Positions 4,483-13,378 of a DNA stretch of 27,214 bases are shown here, one piece after another. This DNA comes from CAYOLL01 sp964404765 [NCBI: uncultured Gemmatimonadota bacterium] (GTDB taxonomy: Bacteria > 4572-55). Within the stretch, counting starts at the first letter, position 1; each line of letters starts with the position of its first letter. Under the pieces are notes generated by a model that saw nothing but the letters and a program-made list of their open reading frames with translations, was not told the origin of the DNA and searched no databases. A program made the translations under genes and the position numbers. Location: NCBI GenBank assembly GCA_964404765.1, contig CAYOLL010000075.1, forward strand, positions 1 through 27,214, given 5' to 3'.

Positions 4483-7400
4483 TCAATTCCCATATTGTAA
4501 CTCGGTCAGGTAGCTGTACTTTTCCATCAGTTTGCGGTCGTGGCGGATGGCGTCGTTGTAGAATTCTTTGGCTTGCTCGCGCTGATTCATGGCCAGGGCC
4601 GCCCGCGCCCGGTTGATGAGGATTTCCGGGTCGGACTCTTTGGCGTAGGCACGCTGATAGTACTCCGCCGCCCGCGCCGCGTCGCCCTTAATCAGGCAGA
4701 CATTGCCCATGTTGTTCAGGACATCGGCAGATGTGGAGTCCGCCGCCAGCAGTTGTTGAAAAATAGCCAGCGCGTCATCAAATTTTTTATTCTGCGCTTT
4801 TAAAATGGCCAGCTTATTGCGCGCCGGTTTATTATCGGGGTAGCGGCTCAAAATCTTGTTAATCTCGCCCTCGCGAATGTCAAAGTACATCCGCCGAAAA
4901 TAATCGCGATCCGTGTTAAGCAGCGCCTCGATACTGCCAGAATCCGGCGGCGCTACCGTCATCAGCGAGTCGGTCATGGCGATTGCCGCCGGATATAGTT
5001 GCTGCGCCTCAGCCAGCTTCACGACGGCGGGCTCATGGCCGGGTAAGGAGTGCTGCTGGTATTGATTCAGACCCTGCTGCCAGGCCGTGCTAAAGCTTTT
5101 GCCGACCAACGTGGTTTCAATCGGAATCCAATAGCGCTCCCATTTTTTAATTACCATTTGCGGGTCAATGCCGCTTTCATCAAAATCCGATACTGTCAGG
5201 CCTAAATCGAACAGCATAAACACATGGCCGGGAACATCTACATACGCCGTGGCAATGCCCAGATGCTCTAACGCCGCAGCGTAGAGAACCGTCAGATCGT
5301 CGCAATCGCCCAGGCGCCTCTGCAGCGTCTGGCCGGGAAACTGAATATAGTCCAGCGCGTTGCCCTGCTGTGACTTTTCTTTGTAGGAACTGTTGGGATC
5401 GATCTGGTAATTGAGACGATACGCGCCCAGGGCATCGTAAATTTCGGCGGCTTGCATCAGACGCTGGTTCAGGTATGTCGGTCGGGCCGGAACCATGAAG
5501 GCGCTGACAGCATCGGCAAAGCCGCTCAGCAACGGGTCTTGCTTGTTGATAAACGCGCCGATGGATTTCTTATCCTGCCAGGTAATGGCGTTTTTGTTCA
5601 GCAGGATGAAGGAGGCCGACTGATTCAGAGTCTTTTCCTGCCGGTCCTGCACATAGACGACGGTCAATTGGGCGGTCATCGGCTTGTCTTCAAAATTGCG
5701 CAAAATTTCGTCGTTAAAGTTGGCGGATAACTCCACGTACTCATTCGAGCCCGGCAGAACTTTGGCCACAATTTTATCCGTCGGCGCATCCATCAGGCCT
5801 TCGATGCGCAGACTGACCTGTAATTGGGTGAGCGTTTCCACCGTATTGTTGGTGATGGTGACGCGGGCAAACGGCGATTGGGCGTAATACTTGCGCAAGG
5901 CCGGATAAACATCGCTGATGTAAAATTGGGCGATTTCTACCGGGGGTCGGTTGCGGCTCAATCGAATTTTTTCTTCACGGGCACGGGCCAGATCCGTGCC
6001 GTATTCCTCGGCGCCTTTGGAAAGCTCCAGCGCTTTTTCCAGCTCCAGCACGGCATCGTCCGCTTGCGAAATCTTAAGATACAGCCGGCCCAATGCGCCA
6101 TGAGCGTTGGCATTTTCCGGTTGAATCGACAAACAGGTTTTATAATGGTTGATGGCCAGTCCGGTTTGGTCGGTTCGGGCGTAATTATCGGCCAGCGCCA
6201 TCCGATATTCAAAGTTGTCGGCGTTGAGCCGGGTAGCGCTTTCAAAGTGGGGGGTGGCCTGTCGGCTTTGGCCGCCGGCAGTATAGGCCCGGCCCAGGTC
6301 ATAGTAATAAAGGGGCTGTGAGTTGTCGATCTTAATCGCTTCCTCGATCTGTCGGGCGGCTTCGGCATAATTGCCGCGCCGATAATGCACCTGGCCGATT
6401 TTATGGTAGATAATCGCGCGCGGCATCGCCGTATCCTGCGCCAGTTGATATTCACGCACCGCGTTATCGTACTCGCTCAATTCGGCGTACATATCACCGA
6501 TTTTGACATGAATATCTTTTTGATCGGGCTGCAGATCCAGCAGTTTTTGATAGGCAAAGAGCGCATCGCTAAAACTATTACTTTTTTCATAGGCCATGGC
6601 CAGGCGGCTGTTGATTTCAAAGGAGTTTTCGCCGGCGTCCAGTTTTCGCAGGCAATAGCGAATGGCGTCGCTATAGTTTTTTGCCTGAATATATAAATCA
6701 ATTAATTGATAGGTCAGATCGGCGCGTCCCGGATCGATTTTGATACACTGTTGGACTTCGTCAATGGCGTCAGCGTATTGTTGCCGTTGGGCAAATATTT
6801 TGGCCACGGCCAGACGAACATCCGTATTATTGGGCATGGTCTTAAGTGCGGCATAATAGTAGCGTACGGCTTCCACCAGATTGCCTGCCTGGGCCTGACT
6901 CCGTCCCAGGCGTAAATAGGCTTCGGCAATAAGAGTTTCTACTTTTTTATCCGCTTTATTCAGTTCCAAATGGCTTTGGAAGAGCTTCAGGGCGCGATCC
7001 ATGTCCTCGTTGTCGTACGCATTTTTAGCCGGGGATAGGTAATCCAGCGTTACTTTATTGACAAAGGGACTTTCGGCGCCGCTGATAGCCACTGTTTTGA
7101 CGGTATAACGCAGTGGCTCATCCGAAATTGCCGGGCTGGCCGGTAAAATATAGGTTGTATCGGCAGTTTCGCCAATAGGCCGGGCTTCGTTGTTGATCAA
7201 CCCTGCTACTACAAAACGGGCAATTTCCGGATTGCGGGCGATGGACCAGGACAACCGCGCTCCGGCTTCGTCATAACGAATGGTCAGGCGTTGGGGTGTG
7301 GCCGGTGTCCGCCGGATCTCAAAAACAAGTGTTGATTTAAAACCGGCGTCATAAACATAAATCCGACCGGTATGCGGCGAGACAAATAAAGCCATCGGTT

Positions 7401-9087
7401 TGTCAAATTGGTATGGCATCTTGCCAAAAGAGCCCCAGCGCAGGCCGGGTTCGCCGTAGGGCGAGAACATTTCCACCTGGCCGGTAGTCATATTTAGCAC
7501 ATACAAGTAATCCAGCACATCGATGGCAATATCCCCGATCAGGCCCGGCTTATCCGGCTTTTCCCCGCGGATCTGAATTTTTTGCGTAATTTCGCCGGCG
7601 CGATTCAGCAGATAGATCGCGTTATCTTTCTCGTCCCAGACTGCCATTTGCCCGTCGCGGCGGGCCAACGCTTTTTGTGGATGGGTCAGCACACCCTCGG
7701 GATAGCGGCCTTGATCGATTTCACGCAGAAAAATACCGTCTTTGGACCAGATTTGCAGTCGCTTATTGGCCGGGTCGCTCACGACAAATTCGCCATCCGG
7801 GTTAATCGAGAGGGATGTCGGTGTTTTCAGACGCCCGGAGGTGGTTCCTTTTTCGCCAAAGCGCATTTTCATCGCGCCGGCGGAGTCGATTTCGACAATC
7901 GCCGCGTGGCCGGCATCGGCGATAAAAATACGCTGCCCGTCGGGTGACGCGACGGCGCTGGGCTTGTCAATATCTATTTGTTTTAGCTGTGCGGCGGTTA
8001 ATGGTTGGGCCATTTGGGATAGTTCATCATAAATTTGGGCCTGTTTTTGATCGCCGGCAATCACAAAAAGCAGGTTGTTTTGTAAAGCGCCCATAGCCCA
8101 GAAATCCAGCGGGCGGCGTTCGAGAAAGCTGAGACGGGGTCTTTCTTGCGATATTCGCAAATGGCCGGCCAACGTGTCGACTACGGTAAAGCTTTGGGTT
8201 AAACCGGTTATGCCGTCCAGCACGTACAACTGCTGACCCGTCAGGTATAAGCTGGCAGCTTCAGCAAATACCCCGGGCGCAAGGCTTTTCCCCTGATTGC
8301 CAAATGCGCCAAGTTTTGTGCCAAGTTTTGCATCGTTGCTCATGCCCTCCAGATGTACAATCCTACCTAACGCCTGATCCAGTACAAAAATCTGGCCTTT
8401 ATCATTTACAGCGATGTCGATTGGTTTTGTGAGGCCAAAGCCGCTTAAACTGATGGCCGCAATCGGCTGACGATAGGCTGAGAAAATGAAGATTTTCTCC
8501 AGCTTCACATCGAGTACATACATATTCAGCGCCGGGTCTACGGCAACCGCAATCGGATCGCCAAAAGCATCGCCCTTGAAGTCATTCAGATGATCCAGCA
8601 AAATGCCGCCGGCATCAAAAATATAGATTGTAGCCTGGCCGCGATCCGCCACATAGATCACATCCTGCGAGTCCAAAGCCAGGCCGGCCGGCTCTTTAAA
8701 GCGAACCGCATCGCCAATCGTGCGGATAAAGCTGCCGCGGTCGTCAAACAGATAAATGGCTTTGTTGCCGGCGTCGGCTACGTATAATTGATTGCGGCTG
8801 TCGATCCGGAGAGCGCCGGGTGAGTCAAGCGCCAGTTTTTTGTCGTTCATATTCAGGCCGAGGCTACGAACAAGTTTTGCCCCGTCAGCGCTGAAGACGC
8901 GCACTTCGCCCAGTTTGGCGTCAGCTACATAGATTTGGCCTGTGCTGTTTACCGCAACGGCAGCGGGCCTTTTTAGCTGTCGCGCCAGTTCGGCGCCCGG
9001 GGCTGTCCGGAGATACTGCAGGCGATCAAAAGCGTAAGCGTGGTTCACAAAACTAAGTATCGCAAAAAGCAGCGCAAGTTGCCGCAT
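4483..9087 (-). CDS. Giant exported NHL-propeller / TPR / transglutaminase-like protein
   Basis: This protein of about 1534 residues starts with a signal peptide (MRQLALLFAILSFVNHAYA). I place the start at the ATG at 9087, because GAAAGG abuts the earlier ATG (9096) but is well spaced for this one. Two runs of NHL-type repeats (patterns like IYVADAGNKAIYLFD) span roughly residues 30-300 and 370-610. An FN3-like domain follows (about 610-690), then roughly ten TPR units (about 690-1075) and a beta-sandwich (about 1090-1190). Next comes a transglutaminase-like domain with RLGDCDDLTVLYAAALEHL near 1265 (probable nucleophile Cys) and PGHVFMLFD near 1290 (His), then more TPRs to the end. It is probably a periplasmic or surface scaffold, possibly a peptidase or crosslinker. 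The substrate is unknown. It stands alone on its strand, beside the repeat island. Confidence 0.9.
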   Translation of the reverse strand: MRQLALLFAILSFVNHAYAFDRLQYLRTAPGAELARQLKRPAAVAVNSTGQIYVADAKLGEVRVFSADGAKLVRSLGLNMNDKKLALDSPGALRIDSRNQLYVADAGNKAIYLFDDRGSFIRTIGDAVRFKEPAGLALDSQDVIYVADRGQATIYIFDAGGILLDHLNDFKGDAFGDPIAVAVDPALNMYVLDVKLEKIFIFSAYRQPIAAISLSGFGLTKPIDIAVNDKGQIFVLDQALGRIVHLEGMSNDAKLGTKLGAFGNQGKSLAPGVFAEAASLYLTGQQLYVLDGITGLTQSFTVVDTLAGHLRISQERPRLSFLERRPLDFWAMGALQNNLLFVIAGDQKQAQIYDELSQMAQPLTAAQLKQIDIDKPSAVASPDGQRIFIADAGHAAIVEIDSAGAMKMRFGEKGTTSGRLKTPTSLSINPDGEFVVSDPANKRLQIWSKDGIFLREIDQGRYPEGVLTHPQKALARRDGQMAVWDEKDNAIYLLNRAGEITQKIQIRGEKPDKPGLIGDIAIDVLDYLYVLNMTTGQVEMFSPYGEPGLRWGSFGKMPYQFDKPMALFVSPHTGRIYVYDAGFKSTLVFEIRRTPATPQRLTIRYDEAGARLSWSIARNPEIARFVVAGLINNEARPIGETADTTYILPASPAISDEPLRYTVKTVAISGAESPFVNKVTLDYLSPAKNAYDNEDMDRALKLFQSHLELNKADKKVETLIAEAYLRLGRSQAQAGNLVEAVRYYYAALKTMPNNTDVRLAVAKIFAQRQQYADAIDEVQQCIKIDPGRADLTYQLIDLYIQAKNYSDAIRYCLRKLDAGENSFEINSRLAMAYEKSNSFSDALFAYQKLLDLQPDQKDIHVKIGDMYAELSEYDNAVREYQLAQDTAMPRAIIYHKIGQVHYRRGNYAEAARQIEEAIKIDNSQPLYYYDLGRAYTAGGQSRQATPHFESATRLNADNFEYRMALADNYARTDQTGLAINHYKTCLSIQPENANAHGALGRLYLKISQADDAVLELEKALELSKGAEEYGTDLARAREEKIRLSRNRPPVEIAQFYISDVYPALRKYYAQSPFARVTITNNTVETLTQLQVSLRIEGLMDAPTDKIVAKVLPGSNEYVELSANFNDEILRNFEDKPMTAQLTVVYVQDRQEKTLNQSASFILLNKNAITWQDKKSIGAFINKQDPLLSGFADAVSAFMVPARPTYLNQRLMQAAEIYDALGAYRLNYQIDPNSSYKEKSQQGNALDYIQFPGQTLQRRLGDCDDLTVLYAAALEHLGIATAYVDVPGHVFMLFDLGLTVSDFDESGIDPQMVIKKWERYWIPIETTLVGKSFSTAWQQGLNQYQQHSLPGHEPAVVKLAEAQQLYPAAIAMTDSLMTVAPPDSGSIEALLNTDRDYFRRMYFDIREGEINKILSRYPDNKPARNKLAILKAQNKKFDDALAIFQQLLAADSTSADVLNNMGNVCLIKGDAARAAEYYQRAYAKESDPEILINRARAALAMNQREQAKEFYNDAIRHDRKLMEKYSYLTELQYGN

Positions 9088-9569
9088 AGGTTGCATCCTT
9101 TCACAAAATTTAAATTAGCGCAGACGCGCTGACGACGCTGAGAAAAGGTAAAAGATAAAACGAGGTCTGTTTTGTGCTGACATACCTAAATCGGTAATGT
9201 TTCAAATACGCCATCTTTATCACGACCCGGTTTAAAATATGATGGACGCTAAGGGATAAGCAACTATTTATTTATATCGCATGGCTATTTTTAGCCGATA
9301 ACGGCCTGTTGTCAAAATTAACTTGACTTTTTAGCCTAAAGATATTAAACCTTGAGTCGAGTTTGTCTGACTGGTTATTTCGGAACCATTCGGTACAAAC
9401 AGGATTCAAAAATGTTGTCGAAGCAGACACGGTGGTCATGCAGCCCAGAGGGTATCATCGTGTGGTAAAACACCTTTTTATTAAACGCCCATTATTTGCT
9501 ATTGCGGAAGCTTTTTTGCTTCCAAATTATAGATATAATGCGGTAAATCTTTCGAAGAGAGGAAAAATT
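9088..9569. other. Intergenic region between divergent genes
   Basis: This stretch of about 480 bases must hold the promoters of the minus-strand NHL/TPR gene and plus-strand rtcA. An open frame extends rtcA upstream to 9363, but it lacks similarity to RtcA and is better read as leader. A hairpin GGAAGC/GCTTCC with a six-T loop lies at 9506-9523. TATAAT at 9534-9539 is a plausible rtcA -10, although no good -35 accompanies it. A TTGACT at 9323-9328 has a TATTAA only 14 bases downstream. No other gene is visible. Confidence 0.5.
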
Positions 9570-10625
9570 ATGATCGAAATTGATGGCAGTTATGGCGAAG
9601 GCGGCGGTCAGATTTTGCGAACGACGCTTTCATTAGCAGTCCTAACAGGCGTTTCTGTTAGAATTTACAACATTCGCGGCAAAAGGCCCCGACCCGGTTT
9701 AAGGCCGCAGCATGCTATGGCCGCCCGGGCCATGGCCGAAATCGCACGCGGCAAAGTACGCGGCGCAGACCCCGGTTCGGAAGAAGTCATTTTTGAGCCG
9801 AAAAAGGTCAGAGCCGGTGATTATGTGTTTGACATGGCAGAGCTTGAGCCGACTTCCGGCTCGACAACTCTTCTGTTCCAGTGCCTTTTGCCGGCTTTAC
9901 TAATGGCCGGACGGACCTCTACTCTGACGCTCAAAGGCGGCACCCATGTGGAATGGAGCCCGCCTTTTCAATACCTGTCGGAAGTGTTTTTGCCGATGGC
10001 CCAAAGAATTGGCGTTGACAGCCGGGTATTAATTCGTCAGTATGGCTGGTATCCACGCGGCGAAGGCGAGATCATCGTCCTGGTAAACCCGTCCCAATCC
10101 ATCAAAACGTTTGAGTTTATGGAGCGCGGTAAGCTGCTGGAAATTCATGGCAAAGCTTTTTCGTCCAACTTGCCATATCACATTGCCGAGCGGCAGCGCA
10201 GCCGGGTTGTGGGGATGTTGGAGTCTTACGGCTATCATATCTCGTTCTCTACCAGTGAGGCGCCGGCAATTTCGGCGGGCACCGGGTCTTTTATTCACGC
10301 CAAATATGAGCATACGGATGTCGGTTTTTCGGTTTTAGGTCGGCGAGGTAAACGGGCGGAGCAGGTGGCCGAAGAGATTGTGGCCGAATATGTGGAGTTT
10401 GATAAATCGCAAGGCGCGATTGATCCGTATTTTGCCGATCAGTTGGTGCTGTACGCTATCATGGCCAAGGGTACAAGCCGAATGAAAGTGCATCGGATTA
10501 CCCAGCACTTGACCACTAATCTGTGGGCGGCCAAAAACTTAGTGCCGGATTTTCAGTATAAAATTGAAGGTAAGGAAGAAGAACCGGGCATTATCGAGAT
10601 GACTTCCAACGGCATTGAGTTCTAA
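9570..10625 (+). CDS. rtcA: RNA 3'-terminal phosphate cyclase
   Basis: This is an ATP-dependent enzyme converting RNA 3'-phosphate ends to 2',3'-cyclic phosphates through a covalent His-AMP intermediate, acting in RNA repair or processing. The product of 351 residues has the family length when started at ATG 9570, preceded by AGAGAGGA. Signatures are MIEIDGSYGEGGGQILRT at the N-terminus, RGKRPRPGLRPQH near residues 39-51, TSGSTTLLFQ near 100, KGGTHVEWSPP near 130, and HLTTNLWAAK near 315, containing the adenylated histidine. No rtcB ligase or rtcR regulator is nearby. It converges on the gene at 10711-13167 across a hairpin repeat. The family is clear, and the regulation is unknown. Confidence 0.96.
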   Translation: MIEIDGSYGEGGGQILRTTLSLAVLTGVSVRIYNIRGKRPRPGLRPQHAMAARAMAEIARGKVRGADPGSEEVIFEPKKVRAGDYVFDMAELEPTSGSTTLLFQCLLPALLMAGRTSTLTLKGGTHVEWSPPFQYLSEVFLPMAQRIGVDSRVLIRQYGWYPRGEGEIIVLVNPSQSIKTFEFMERGKLLEIHGKAFSSNLPYHIAERQRSRVVGMLESYGYHISFSTSEAPAISAGTGSFIHAKYEHTDVGFSVLGRRGKRAEQVAEEIVAEYVEFDKSQGAIDPYFADQLVLYAIMAKGTSRMKVHRITQHLTTNLWAAKNLVPDFQYKIEGKEEEPGIIEMTSNGIEF

Positions 10626-10660
10626 TACCAAGCTGAAAATGATTTAGGATTGAAAAGAAA

Positions 10661-10695
10661 AACCCTAAGGGTTGAAAAGCAAAACCCTTAGGGTT
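10661..10695. repeat. ACCCTWAGGGT hairpin pair between convergent genes
   Basis: AACCCTAAGGGTT (10661-10673), the nine-base spacer GAAAAGCAA and AACCCTTAGGGTT (10683-10695) form a perfect 13-bp stem. This is the same architecture, with a complementary spacer, as 2025-2059. It sits between the rtcA stop codon and the stop codon of the convergent gene, so it could work as a bidirectional terminator. T-tracts are short. Confidence 0.85.
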
Positions 10696-10710
10696 AGTTT
10701 ATCGTTAATG

Positions 10711-13167
10711 TTAATCCGGGGTGACCACGACCCGGATTCGATGATGTTCCGTATTTTTGCCGTCATCAAGCGAGATAACGCAGATATAGGCACGAGGCGG
10801 AACAAATACTCCCTGATCGTCCCGCCCGTTCCACTCTTCGCGATGCGCCCCTTCGTAGCGGTAAGCCCGTTCCAAAATGACGCGTTTTAATTGGCCGGCC
10901 AGGTTATAGATACGCACGGAAACATTGGCCGATTTGCGTAGTTCAAAAGAAATGATGATTTTATCATTTTCCCGGTCGCCGGGTGAAAATGAGCGGGGCA
11001 GACAATTAAACCGCGCATTGCTGATGATGAACATTCCGCTTCGTTGGGTGACGGGTTGATTAGTGCTTTGCACGATGATTTGCACCAAAGCCTGATGGCT
11101 GTCGGGGAAGCGTTCCAAATCCACAAAATATTGATAGTTTATTTTTTGATCATGTATCGCATTTCCTAAATCATCTGTAGCGGGCAATGTTCGCCAGGAT
11201 GAGCCAGCATCGAGGCTTAGCTGTATGGTGATGGCCAGCGTGTCCTGATCGTCATCAACGGCTTCCCATTCAATGGTCATGGCTCCGGAAAACACTTCGC
11301 CACCGTGCGGTTTTGTCAGGATAACCCGGGGCGAGGTGTTGCGCTGGTTCACAAAAAAAGCCAGTGTCTGTGACCAATTGGAAACCTGTTGGGTTCTATC
11401 CACCGCACGCAGACGGGCATAGTAATGCGTGTCTTCTTGCAGACTTGATGAAACAGTATAAGTGGTTCGACCGGGGCCAATGATTTCGTGGCGAAGCGCT
11501 GCGGTATCGAAATTGTTGGAGTGATCAATTTGCAGTTCAAAAGAAATAGCATTTGGCGTATCTAACGGATCGGCATCACGAGCGGGTTCCCAGGTAAAAC
11601 GCGGCGTTAATGTTCGGACAGTACCTCCTTCCAGACCTTCAATCGCAAATGTGCCACCTAAAAAGGGCGGCTCCTCGTTTTGATTCACATAAAAAGTGAA
11701 AGAATCCGTCCGGGCAGAGACAAGACCGGCACTGTCGATTGTATGAATCCAGTACTTATAACGCTGATTGTCTCTCAAACTGACTGAAACGGCATTTGAA
11801 CCATAACCCGATTCAAATGTTCTGACGGTATTATTTTCCTGAAGCAGGAAGCGAAAGCGTTGCAAATCCGGCGGGCCAAGGATAAAGTTGCATCGCAAAA
11901 CAGGCGCTTGTGTATTGATTTGCTGCTGATTTTCCGGCGAAAACCCACTGGCTGGCGGCTCGGGTGGGAGATTGTTGGATAGAACATAAACATTTGCATC
12001 TAAGGTCCAGCTAATCCAGAGGTTCTCGCCGCGATCATGCGCCATGACCGGTTCGAAATCATCGTCTGGGTTCGCAGTCCAGCCGGTTGTTTGCACGGGT
12101 CGCCATTGGTTTCGTTTGAAATAGCCGAGCATGACGTTATCATTGAATGAGCCGCTTTGCTCACTCTTTTTGGCGACCCACGCCAACCAGACAATGCCCC
12201 ACGGATCGGCCAAAAAAAACGGCTGCCTATTTATTGATGCCGTGGATTCTATCGTAACTGGGGGTTGCCAGCAGCTTGTATCGGGCTGCCGGTTTTCGCA
12301 AGAAGAGACCCGAATGGCGCTGTGGGAGGCGTCGGACTGATCGCACCAGGCCAGCCAAATCTGGGGGTTGGCCTGCTCTTTGAGCGCAAGTGTCAGGGTT
12401 AGGCTCGAAATTTCGCCGGCGCTTTCTGCGATTTCAACGGGCTTGGACCATTCTAAAGATTCTCGTGCTGCAATCAAAACGCGGGTTTTGGTCGCTTTTT
12501 TATCTATCCAGCAAACCCATATTTCTTTTTGATAAGCCAGGATGTCGGGCGCTGCGGACGGCGGGCTGTCCAGAACGGCTACGGTTTGGGAAATACGGGC
12601 GATTTGATCCGGCAGATCATCGCCATCGGTATCGACATAGCGGCGGGCGATTAAAACCCAATCGGGACTTTGCTGTTTGAAATAAAACAACCAGGCATCA
12701 CCGATAATATCCGAATACAGCCGGGGAAAGAGTAGCGAATCGCCGAAATCACCTGTAAAGGTAAAGGCGGGCTGCCATAGTTTGAGGGTACTGTTATATG
12801 CCTGACTTATAATGCTAACCGGATTCGGCTGCCATGCCGCCATCAGATGACCTTTTTCCAGTGGAACCAGATCGGACATCAGCAAAGCAGGATAGGGTCC
12901 GGCTAATTTAACAGCCGTGCTGTTTACAATGGGAATTGGACGAACCATCAAGGTCAGACTTGTATCCGACTCATGGCGATGCCACAGTACCCAGGTTTGG
13001 TCAGCGCCGGTCACCGCAATTTTTGGACTTGCCGTTTTGGCCGCATCGTCAATGCGGATATGGCTTGACCAGACAGGCTCGGCTTCCTGAGCGGCCAGCC
13101 GGGCGTCAGGCGTTGACGCCAGAAATATCCAAATAAAAAGCAATGCGATGAACTTGATGCGCGACAT
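10711..13167 (-). CDS. Exported beta-rich protein with FN3-like domains and FlgD-type C-terminus
   Basis: This 818-residue protein begins with a signal peptide (MSRIKFIALLFIWIFLASTP). The N-terminal half (about 30-400) has repeated W/D-rich strands of the type IWLAWCDQSD and VWLAWVAKK, as in sialidase-like propellers. FN3-like modules follow (about 400-610), with phrases such as YKYWIHTIDSAG and YYARLRAVDRTQQ, then an Ig-like domain (about 610-710). The end, SVRIYNLAGQLKRVILERA and EEWNGRDDQGVFVPPRAYI, is a FlgD-Ig/CHU_C-like module. In FCB bacteria such modules close many secreted proteins and may act in sorting or surface attachment. The start has GGAAGA upstream. It is divergent from the subtilase at 13379. 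No enzymatic function is assigned; adhesion or polymer binding is a guess. Confidence 0.88.
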   Translation of the reverse strand: MSRIKFIALLFIWIFLASTPDARLAAQEAEPVWSSHIRIDDAAKTASPKIAVTGADQTWVLWHRHESDTSLTLMVRPIPIVNSTAVKLAGPYPALLMSDLVPLEKGHLMAAWQPNPVSIISQAYNSTLKLWQPAFTFTGDFGDSLLFPRLYSDIIGDAWLFYFKQQSPDWVLIARRYVDTDGDDLPDQIARISQTVAVLDSPPSAAPDILAYQKEIWVCWIDKKATKTRVLIAARESLEWSKPVEIAESAGEISSLTLTLALKEQANPQIWLAWCDQSDASHSAIRVSSCENRQPDTSCWQPPVTIESTASINRQPFFLADPWGIVWLAWVAKKSEQSGSFNDNVMLGYFKRNQWRPVQTTGWTANPDDDFEPVMAHDRGENLWISWTLDANVYVLSNNLPPEPPASGFSPENQQQINTQAPVLRCNFILGPPDLQRFRFLLQENNTVRTFESGYGSNAVSVSLRDNQRYKYWIHTIDSAGLVSARTDSFTFYVNQNEEPPFLGGTFAIEGLEGGTVRTLTPRFTWEPARDADPLDTPNAISFELQIDHSNNFDTAALRHEIIGPGRTTYTVSSSLQEDTHYYARLRAVDRTQQVSNWSQTLAFFVNQRNTSPRVILTKPHGGEVFSGAMTIEWEAVDDDQDTLAITIQLSLDAGSSWRTLPATDDLGNAIHDQKINYQYFVDLERFPDSHQALVQIIVQSTNQPVTQRSGMFIISNARFNCLPRSFSPGDRENDKIIISFELRKSANVSVRIYNLAGQLKRVILERAYRYEGAHREEWNGRDDQGVFVPPRAYICVISLDDGKNTEHHRIRVVVTPD

Positions 13168-13378
13168 AGATCTTCCAGATAGACCAAAATAATAAATTAC
13201 AATAAAAAAGAATCCAAATTAGCATTGTCGGGTTAAGAATAAACGAATCCGCTTTTGAAAGCAAATTGATTTTATCCGCACAAGAGATTATATTGATATT
13301 TGAACTCATGCTTGCGTGCGCCACTCAAGACTTGCAAAGACACAATTTCTAACGGTTATCCAATTTTATGGAGGTTCT

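Noticed and set aside
9363-9569. N-terminal extension of RtcA by 69 residues
   Set aside because: The family N-terminus (IEIDGSYGEGGGQ) begins at 9570 behind a good RBS. The upstream residues do not resemble RtcA.
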